From the NCBI GenBank assembly GCA_023392975.1, contig JAEWNA010000249.1:1-19613 (forward strand): DNA of 19,613 bases. The letters are read 5' to 3'. Origin of the DNA: Pseudomonadota bacterium (GTDB lineage: Bacteria; Pseudomonadota; Gammaproteobacteria; Xanthomonadales; Xanthomonadaceae). Below are positions 14,362-19,613 of this stretch, in pieces. The stretch's first letter is position 1, and the number at the start of each line of letters is the position of its first letter. The position numbers were made by a program, and so were the translations under genes. The notes below the pieces were generated by a model. It made no database searches and had not been told where the DNA came from. It saw nothing but the letters and a program-made list of their open reading frames with translations.

Positions 14362-15014
14362 GCGGACGAGGGCGTGGCTGCGGGCTGAAGGGGGGCGGTG
14401 AGGGGCGTGCCGTTCAGGATGATCGCGCCGCCCGAGAGCCGCAGCCGGCCGTCGGCGAGCAGGCGAACGGTCTCGACCAGCAGCGGATGCTCGACCGCAC
14501 GGACCCGGGCGGCGAGCGTCGCCTCGTCGTCGCCGGTCAGCACCGGCACCCGGGCCTGCGCGATCACCGGGCCGTCGTCGAGGCCGGGCGTCACCACGTG
14601 GACGCTGGCCCCGTGTTCGGAGACGCCGGCGGTCAGCGCCTGCCGGTGCGTGTGCAGGCCCTTGAACGCCGGCAGCAGCGAGGGATGCAGGTTGATCATG
14701 CGATCCGGCCGGCGCTCGATCTCCGCGGCCGAGATGATCCGCATGTAGCCGGCGCAGACGATCAGGTCGGGTTTGGCGGCATCGACGGCGGCGAAGAAAG
14801 CGTTGTCGAACGCCTCGCGCGAGGCGAACGCCTTCGGCGACAGCGCGGTGGCCGCGATCCCGGCGTCGCGGGCGCGCTGCAGCGCGAGTGCGCCGGCCTT
14901 GTCCGAGAACACGCCGACGATCGTGGCGTCGAGGTCGCCCGTGGCGATGGCGTCGATCAGCGCCTGCAGGTTGGTGCCGGCGCCGGAGGCGAGGACGGCG
15001 AGGCGGAAGGCCAT
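14358..15014 (-). CDS. purN: Phosphoribosylglycinamide formyltransferase (GAR transformylase 1)
   Basis: This 218-residue protein is similar to the 212 of E. coli PurN. The N-terminal LAVLASGAGTNLQALI is the phosphate-binding loop of the formyltransferase fold. The catalytic residues are all in place: Asn108 and His110 in INLHPSLLPAFKG and Asp146 in SVHVVTPGLDDGPVI. The enzyme transfers formyl from 10-formyltetrahydrofolate to glycinamide ribonucleotide, step 3 of purine synthesis. The ATG at 15014 begins the conserved domain; the longer frame would overlap the upstream membrane gene out of frame. It lies 4 nt after that gene and overlaps the DUF3108 gene by 4 nt, so the four genes form one tight unit. 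Confidence 0.96.
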   Translation of the reverse strand: MAFRLAVLASGAGTNLQALIDAIATGDLDATIVGVFSDKAGALALQRARDAGIAATALSPKAFASREAFDNAFFAAVDAAKPDLIVCAGYMRIISAAEIERRPDRMINLHPSLLPAFKGLHTHRQALTAGVSEHGASVHVVTPGLDDGPVIAQARVPVLTGDDEATLAARVRAVEHPLLVETVRLLADGRLRLSGGAIILNGTPLTAPLQPAATPSSA

Positions 15015-15018
15015 CGGT

Positions 15019-15540
15019 TCAGCGCGACCGATGGTCGCCGGGGACCGGCACGGCGTCGAGGAGTTCGGAGAAGCGCGCCATCGCGAGCCGCTTCTCCAGT
15101 TGGTGCGCCATGAATGGCATCGCCACGCCCATGACGAGCATGCCGGCCGGAACCGCCAGCGGCCAGTAGGGCGATCCGGCAGGGGCCATGGCACGCCAGA
15201 GGATCAGGCCGATCAGCGCGGCCCCGGCAATGCACAGCCAGAGGGCCATGAACGCGAACACGAGCGGATGCGGGGCGAACCGGAGTTCGATGCGCGTGCC
15301 GTCGGTCGCGGCGTGGACCGAGCCCGAAATCCGGGGCAGGAAGGAATTGCGGTAGCGGATGTCCCGTCGCACCGCGAAGCCGTCGCCTTCGAACGTGCCG
15401 ACGAACGCCGCGCTTCCGGTCAACCGCCGGAATTCGATCAGGTTCGACAACGGCACCGGCGCGCGCGTTGCCGCGCGCAGCCGGCGATCGACATCGTCGG
15501 GCGGCAGCGGCGAAGACAGCGCGATGCGTTGCGCGAGCAT
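15019..15540 (-). CDS. Hypothetical two-helix membrane protein between purM and purN
   Basis: This is a 173-residue protein. The soluble N-terminal part (about 1-90) has a beta-like pattern ending in FVGTFEGDGFAVRRDIRYRN and SFLPRISGSV..ATDGTRIEL. Two membrane helices follow at about 92-115 (PLVFAFMALWLCIAGAALIGLIL) and 127-147, and then a short charged tail. I recall similar 'YRNSF.P.I.G' membrane proteins of unknown function in bacteria but know no name. It starts 3 nt after the purM stop and ends 4 nt before the purN ATG, so it is inserted into the normally adjacent purM-purN pair and must be co-transcribed. No enzymatic motif is visible. Confidence 0.8.
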   Translation of the reverse strand: MLAQRIALSSPLPPDDVDRRLRAATRAPVPLSNLIEFRRLTGSAAFVGTFEGDGFAVRRDIRYRNSFLPRISGSVHAATDGTRIELRFAPHPLVFAFMALWLCIAGAALIGLILWRAMAPAGSPYWPLAVPAGMLVMGVAMPFMAHQLEKRLAMARFSELLDAVPVPGDHRSR

Positions 15541-15543
15541 CGC

Positions 15544-16599
15544 TCAGCCGATCCGTACGCGCTCGCCGCCGCCGGCCTGCGTCACTTCGCCGATCCGCCA
15601 GTGCGGCAGTGACAGTCGGTCCAGCTCGCCTTCCAGCGCGCCGACCGCGGCCTGCGGGGCGACCAGCACGAAGCCGATGCCGCAGTTGAAGGTGCGCCAC
15701 ATTTCCTCGCGGGCGACGTCGCCTTCGCGCTGCAGCCACTCGAACACCGGCGGCAGGGTCCAGCTCGACGCGTCGATGGACAGGCCGAGGCCGTCGGGGA
15801 TCACGCGGATGATGTTCTCGGTCAGGCCGCCGCCGGTGATGTGTGCCATCGCGTGGATGGACTCGCCGTGCGTGCCGCCCAGCAGGTCCAGCACCGGCTT
15901 CACGTACAGCCGGGTCGGCGCCATCAGCGCGTCGACGAGGCGGACACCGCCGAGGTCGAGGTCGGCCGGACGGCCGGCGCGGTCGTAGATCCGGCGGATC
16001 AGCGAATAGCCGTTGGAATGCGGGCCGCTGGAGGCGATGCCGATCAGCACGTCGCCTTCGCGGACCTTCGCGCCGTCCAGCAGCTTCGATTTCTCGACCG
16101 CTGCGACGCAGAAGCCGGCGAGGTCGTATTCGCCCGGCGGGTACATGTCGGGCATCTCGGCGGTCTCGCCGCCGATCAGCGCGCAGCCGGAGAGTTCGCA
16201 GCCCCTGGCGATGCCGCCGACCACGGCCACCGTGGTGTCGACGTCGAGCTTGCCGGTGGCGAAGTAGTCGAGGAAGAACAGCGGCTCGGCGCCCTGCACC
16301 AGCACGTCGTTCACGCACATCGCGACCAGGTCGATGCCGATGGTGTCGTGGCGGCCGAGCTGCTGCGCCAGTTTCAGCTTCGTACCGACGCCGTCGGTGC
16401 CGGACACCAGCACCGGCTCGCGGTACTTGCCGCTGAGGTCGAACAGGGCGCCGAAACCGCCGAGGCCGCCCATCACTTCCGGGCGGAAGCTGCGCCGGAC
16501 CAGCGGCTTGATGCGTTCGACGACCTCGTTGCCTGCGTCGATGTCGACGCCGGCGTCGCGGTAGGTCATTCCGGGGGAAGCGGGGGGCGTCTGGGTCAC
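15544..16599 (-). CDS. purM: Phosphoribosylformylglycinamidine cyclo-ligase (AIR synthetase)
   Basis: This 351-residue protein (E. coli 345) has the PurM landmarks: TYRDAGVDIDAGN, GTDGVGTKLKLA at about 67-78, DLVAMCVNDVLVQGAEPLFFLDYFATGKL, GGETAEMPDMYPPGEYDLAGF, GPHSNGYSLIRR and HITGGGLTENIIRV. It closes the imidazole ring to make aminoimidazole ribotide using ATP. The start drawn is GTG at 16599 (MTQTPPASPG...). An ATG at 16569 beginning TYRDAGVD is an equally plausible start, as some homologues begin there. Neither has a Shine-Dalgarno sequence, and both are preceded by C-rich sequence. It heads the purM-x-purN-DUF3108-DUF3108 unit and is divergent from the DUF2066 gene. Confidence 0.96.
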   Translation of the reverse strand: MTQTPPASPGMTYRDAGVDIDAGNEVVERIKPLVRRSFRPEVMGGLGGFGALFDLSGKYREPVLVSGTDGVGTKLKLAQQLGRHDTIGIDLVAMCVNDVLVQGAEPLFFLDYFATGKLDVDTTVAVVGGIARGCELSGCALIGGETAEMPDMYPPGEYDLAGFCVAAVEKSKLLDGAKVREGDVLIGIASSGPHSNGYSLIRRIYDRAGRPADLDLGGVRLVDALMAPTRLYVKPVLDLLGGTHGESIHAMAHITGGGLTENIIRVIPDGLGLSIDASSWTLPPVFEWLQREGDVAREEMWRTFNCGIGFVLVAPQAAVGALEGELDRLSLPHWRIGEVTQAGGGERVRIG

Positions 16600-16628
16600 G
16601 GCGGGGGCTGCGGGCGCGGAAAGGCGGA

Positions 16629-16634
16629 ATTGTA
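16629..16634 (-). promoter_or_regulatory. Candidate -10 element for purM
   Basis: TACAAT on the minus strand matches five of six -10 consensus positions and lies 30 nt before the GTG start (60 nt before the alternative ATG). The surrounding GC-rich spacer shows no clear -35 and no obvious PurR-type palindrome. Confidence 0.35.
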
Positions 16635-16763
16635 GCCCGCGGCGGCGCGGCGCCGGGCTTCGGAGGCGCGATCCGGCCGCGCGATCGGGCGCCTTCGCTT
16701 ACCCGGAAAGTGGGGGTTGTGGCACCATGCCCGACCTTGGCCACACTGTCCGGGACATCGAAG

Positions 16764-17882
16764 ATGCGGCAATCGAACTGGCGGAAGATGCGTTGGGTCG
16801 CGGGGCTGTGCCTCGGGCTGGCGCTGATCGTCCCCGTCGTCCATGCCCAGCGGGTGGAGGGCGACCGCGCCTCCGCCAGCGGCGTCTACGAGGCCGAAGT
16901 CCAGGTCGCCAGCCAGACCGATACCGAGCGCGACCGCGGCTTCGCGCGGGCGCTGGCGCAGGTGCTGGCGAAGATCAGCGGCGACCGCGCCGCGACCGGC
17001 CGTCCCGGCGTCGGCCAGGAACTGCGCCGGGCGAAGGAGTACGTCGCCGGCTTCGACTACCGCCAGGACCAGGGCGTCGGCCGCAATGGCGCGCCGTCGT
17101 TCAAGACGACGCTGGTCGTGCGCTTCGACCAGGGCAAGGTCGACGGCCTCGTCGGCCTGCTCGGCCTGCCGATCTGGCCGCAGCCGCGGCCCAAGCCGGT
17201 GCTGTGGCTGGCGATCGACGACGGCAAGGGCCCGCGGCTGGTCGGCGTCGGCCAGAGCAACGCCGCCCGCTCCATCCTCGACAAGGCGATCGAGCGCGGT
17301 TACCGCCTCGGCCTGCCGTCCGGCAACGCCGCCGAACAGGCCGCGGTCGGCGCGATCTGGCGCGGCGACACCGGCGCCGTGGCCCGGGTGTCGGCCCGCT
17401 ACAGCCCGCCGATGCAGCTGATCGGCAAGCTCTACCGCAAGGGCGCCGGCTGGAAGGCCGACTGGACCTTCGTCGACAACGGCAAGGCGCTGTCGAGCTG
17501 GTCGACCGAGAATCCCGATGCCCGCGCGGCCATGGCCGGGGGCGCGGACGGCGCCGCCGACGCGCTGATCAAGCGTTACGCACGCCGCGGCGCCGCCGCC
17601 GGCCCGGCCGGCACCTACCGGGTGCTGATCACCGGCATCGACAGCGCCGACGACTACGTGCGCCTGATGGCCCACCTCCAGGAGCTCTCGGTCGTGCGCA
17701 AGGTGCGGCCGGTCCGGGCGACTGCCAACGGCCTGCTGCTGGACCTGGACCTGATCAGCGGCCTGCCGGGCTTCCGTCGGATGACCGCGGATCGCGGCGT
17801 GCTGGTGTCCCCCGCCAGCGACGACGATGCCCCGGTGCCCGAGGGCGGCGAGCCGGTGATCCCGATCTTCGACCTGCGCTGA
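16764..17882 (+). CDS. DUF2066 domain-containing secreted protein
   Basis: This is a 372-residue protein. The ATG at 16764 gives a signal peptide (basic RQSNWRKMR, core WVAGLCLGLALIVPVV, cleavage after VHA at residue 28). An in-frame Met at 16788 would also keep the signal but has its purines only 1 nt away. The mature N-terminal half fits DUF2066: YEAEVQVASQTDTERDRGFARALAQVLAKISGDR, then FDYRQDQ and TTLVVRFDQ. The C-terminal part (about 290-372) reads like a small alpha/beta domain that senses or compares values (YRVLITGIDSADDYVRLMAHLQEL). The function is unknown. The order DUF2066-permease-hda divergent from purM recurs in gammaproteobacteria such as Pseudomonas, to my knowledge. The gene is 7 nt from the permease. 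Confidence 0.88.
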   Translation: MRQSNWRKMRWVAGLCLGLALIVPVVHAQRVEGDRASASGVYEAEVQVASQTDTERDRGFARALAQVLAKISGDRAATGRPGVGQELRRAKEYVAGFDYRQDQGVGRNGAPSFKTTLVVRFDQGKVDGLVGLLGLPIWPQPRPKPVLWLAIDDGKGPRLVGVGQSNAARSILDKAIERGYRLGLPSGNAAEQAAVGAIWRGDTGAVARVSARYSPPMQLIGKLYRKGAGWKADWTFVDNGKALSSWSTENPDARAAMAGGADGAADALIKRYARRGAAAGPAGTYRVLITGIDSADDYVRLMAHLQELSVVRKVRPVRATANGLLLDLDLISGLPGFRRMTADRGVLVSPASDDDAPVPEGGEPVIPIFDLR

Positions 17883-17889
17883 GCCGGCC

Positions 17890-19143
17890 ATGGCCTTCAC
17901 TCCGTCCCCACCAGCGCCCAGTGGTCCCGCGTCGAGCCGTCCCGTCCCGGCCCGGCCCGACGCACGCCGGGCGCTGCAGGACATTGCCACGTTCTTCCGG
18001 CGCCTGCAGTGGGGCCTGCTGCTGCTGCTGGTCGGTGCGCTGGTCTGGGCGCTGACGCCCGTGCTGACCCCGTTCGCGGCGGCGCTGCTGCTGGCGTGGA
18101 TGGGCGATCCGGTCGTCGCCCGGCTGCAGGCGCGCGGGCTGTCGCGCAACGCCGCCGTGAGCCTCGTCTTCACCGCGATGGTGCTGGTGCTGGTGCTGCT
18201 GATCCTCGTGCTGGTGCCGCTGATCCAGGAACAGGTCGTGGTCTTGGCGGACAGCATGCCGGCTTACCTCGACTGGTTCCTGCACACCGCGCTGCCGTGG
18301 CTGCAGGCCAAGACCGGCCTCAACGTCACCACCTGGCTCGATCCGGACTACCTGATCGAGATGATCAAGCGCAACTGGCAGGGCGCCGGCGGCATCGCCA
18401 GCCAGGTGCTGGGCGTGATCACCCATTCCGGCTTCACGGTGCTGGGCTGGGTCGCCAACATCGTGCTGATCCCGTTCCTCACCTTCTTCTTCCTGCGCGA
18501 CTGGAACACGCTGGTGCAGCGCGCCGCCGGACTGGTGCCGCGCGAGCGCATCGCCACGGTCGCGACCCTGGCGCGCGAATCCGATTCCGTGCTCGGCAGC
18601 TTCCTGCGCGGCCAGTTCATGGTGATGCTGTCGATGGGCCTGTTCTACGCCGCCGGGCTGTGGATGGTCGGGCTCGACGTCGGCGTGGTGATCGGCCTGC
18701 TCGCCGGCTTGCTCACCTTCATCCCGTACATCGGCCCGCTGACCGTGTTGCTCGGCGGCAGCATCGCCGCGCTGGTGCAGTTCGGCGACTGGCCGCACCT
18801 GCTCGGGGTGCTCGCCGTGTGGGGCATCGGCCAGCTGCTGGAAAGCTACGTGCTCACGCCGAAGCTGGTCGGCGACCGTGTCGGCCTCGGCCCGGTGACG
18901 GTGGTGTTCGCGGTGATGGCCGGCGGCACGCTGTTCGGCTTCCTCGGCATGCTGCTGGCGCTGCCGGTGGCGTCGGTGGCGAACGTGCTGATCCGTCACC
19001 TCCATGCGCATTACACCGAGAGCCGCTTCTACCTCGGCGAGACGCCAGTCCCGCCGCCGGAGATCGCCATCGTCGATGCCCCGCATCGCGTGCCCGAGCG
19101 GCCAGCGCCCGCACCTCCCGCGGAGCCGACGGACCCGGCGTGA
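17890..19143 (+). CDS. AI-2E family transporter / PerM-like permease
   Basis: This is a 417-residue membrane protein. A Pro-rich cytoplasmic N-terminus is followed by two helices at about 40-75 and a third at about 88-113 (AVSLVFTAMVLVLVLLILVLVPLI). A long amphipathic segment follows, then a helix in VANIVLIPFLTFFFLRDW and a C-terminal bundle including MLSMGLFYAAGLWMVGLDVGVVIGLLAGLLTFIPYIGPL. The block YVLTPKLVGDRVGLGPVTVVF..MAGGTLFGFLGMLLALPVA is the family signature (PF01594). Members include E. coli PerM and TqsA. The substrate is not established for PerM-type proteins, and autoinducer-2 transport should not be assumed. The TGA overlaps the hda GTG by 4 nt. The C-terminal tail is Pro/Ala-rich. 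Confidence 0.92.
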   Translation: MAFTPSPPAPSGPASSRPVPARPDARRALQDIATFFRRLQWGLLLLLVGALVWALTPVLTPFAAALLLAWMGDPVVARLQARGLSRNAAVSLVFTAMVLVLVLLILVLVPLIQEQVVVLADSMPAYLDWFLHTALPWLQAKTGLNVTTWLDPDYLIEMIKRNWQGAGGIASQVLGVITHSGFTVLGWVANIVLIPFLTFFFLRDWNTLVQRAAGLVPRERIATVATLARESDSVLGSFLRGQFMVMLSMGLFYAAGLWMVGLDVGVVIGLLAGLLTFIPYIGPLTVLLGGSIAALVQFGDWPHLLGVLAVWGIGQLLESYVLTPKLVGDRVGLGPVTVVFAVMAGGTLFGFLGMLLALPVASVANVLIRHLHAHYTESRFYLGETPVPPPEIAIVDAPHRVPERPAPAPPAEPTDPA

Positions 19144-19613
19144 ACGCGCAGTCGCCCCCCGGCGCCGCGCAGTTGCCGCTGGCGCTGCGCTGTCCGCCGG
19201 ATCAACGTTTCGAGACCTTCGTGGGCGCCCCCGCGGGGGCGCTCGCGCAGCTGCGCGCGTTCGCCCGCGGCGACACGGGCACGGGCGAAGCGCTGTATCT
19301 CGCCGGCCCGGCCGGGACCGGCAAGACGCACCTGCTGCTCGCCGCCTGCGCCGAGGCCGAAACCGCCGGTCGGCGCACCGCCTATCTGCCGCTCGTGGCC
19401 GCGGCCGGGCGCCTGCGCGAGGCGCTGGAGGCGTTCGAACACGCCGACCTGCTGGCGCTGGACGGGCTGGAGGCCGTCGCCGGTGCGCGCGAGGACGAGA
19501 TCGCGCTGTTCGATGCCCACAACCGCGCCCGCGATGCCGGCCGCCGGCTGCTCTACGCCGCGCGCCTCGCGCCGGACGCGTTGCCGCTGACGTTGCCGGA
19601 CCTGCGTTCGCGG
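19140..19613 (+). CDS. hda: DnaA regulatory inactivator Hda (3' end outside window)
   Basis: The frame opens with GTG in a GTGA overlap with the permease stop and stays open to the window edge (158 codons; the full protein is usually about 230-240). Residues 11-16, QLPLAL, are the clamp-binding motif that docks Hda on the DNA polymerase sliding clamp. Walker A GPAGTGKT is at 56-63, Walker B LLALDG at 104-109, and AREDEIALFDAHNRARDAG and LPDLRSR follow as in DnaA-type AAA+ domains. Hda with ADP stimulates ATP hydrolysis by DnaA and so prevents re-initiation of replication. The residue after the Walker B Asp is Gly, as expected for a protein whose own ATPase is weak. The gene is truncated only by the window. 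Confidence 0.93.
   Translation, partial: MNAQSPPGAAQLPLALRCPPDQRFETFVGAPAGALAQLRAFARGDTGTGEALYLAGPAGTGKTHLLLAACAEAETAGRRTAYLPLVAAAGRLREALEAFEHADLLALDGLEAVAGAREDEIALFDAHNRARDAGRRLLYAARLAPDALPLTLPDLRSR

Noticed and set aside
16600..16763. Possible riboswitch or PurR-type operator upstream of purM
   Set aside because: I could not find a purine aptamer core or a clear palindromic operator; only a -10-like TACAAT is supportable.
16596..19086. Long minus-strand frames opposite the DUF2066, permease and hda genes
   Set aside because: They are His/Gln/Arg/Ala-rich shadow translations. The plus-strand genes have signal peptides, membrane helices and a family signature.

Overview
The window is about 19.6 kb of very GC-rich DNA, with G or C at nearly every third codon position. 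It is packed with chromosomal housekeeping genes. The gene order (kdsD-kdsC-lptC-lptA-lptB-rpoN-hpf-hprK-rapZ; ibaG-murA; purM-x-purN-DUF3108-DUF3108 divergent from DUF2066-perM-hda), together with a gammaproteobacterial-type core in which HPr kinase sits beside rpoN/hpf, points to Xanthomonadaceae/Lysobacteraceae (Lysobacter, Luteimonas or Xanthomonas relatives). The genus assignment is inference from gene order and protein style, not a database match.

Layout. 1-728 (+): 3' end of an unrecognised gene that enters from the left. 733-1320 (-): a PH-domain membrane protein, convergent with it. 1428-3563 (+): three small accessory genes, namely a secreted hypothetical protein, a GNAT acetyltransferase and a DUF4259 protein. 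3567-11053 (-): a long co-directional block, in transcription order kdsD, kdsC, lptC, lptA, lptB, rpoN, hpf, hprK, rapZ. It joins Kdo synthesis and LPS transport to sigma-54, ribosome hibernation and PTS-linked regulation. 11190-12791 (+): ibaG and murA, divergent from kdsD. 12840-16599 (-): purM, a membrane protein, purN and two tandem DUF3108 proteins. 16764-19613 (+): a DUF2066 protein, a PerM/AI-2E family permease and hda, which is cut by the right edge.

How the genes relate. The middle block makes and exports the lipopolysaccharide precursor machinery (KdsD/KdsC for Kdo; LptC/LptA/LptB for transport). It then runs into regulators of nitrogen/carbon metabolism and stationary phase (RpoN, Hpf, HprK, RapZ). 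MurA starts peptidoglycan synthesis. PurM and PurN are de novo purine enzymes. Hda restrains DnaA-driven replication initiation. Many junctions overlap by 1-20 nt (kdsC/lptC, lptC/lptA, lptA/lptB, hprK/rapZ, purN/DUF3108, perM/hda), which suggests translational coupling.

No gap exceeds 300 nt. The longest spacers are 5775-5996, 7437-7608, 16600-16763, 11054-11189 and 11421-11531. I see no rRNA, tRNA, insertion sequence, prophage, toxin-antitoxin pair, CRISPR array or defence system. This is an ordinary core region and I did not find a new multi-gene system. What deserves a second look is regulatory: a near-consensus sigma-54 promoter on the opposite strand just upstream of rpoN, several intercistronic hairpins, several starts without a Shine-Dalgarno sequence, and an altered PTS neighbourhood with hprK in the ptsN slot and no ptsH/ptsI after rapZ.
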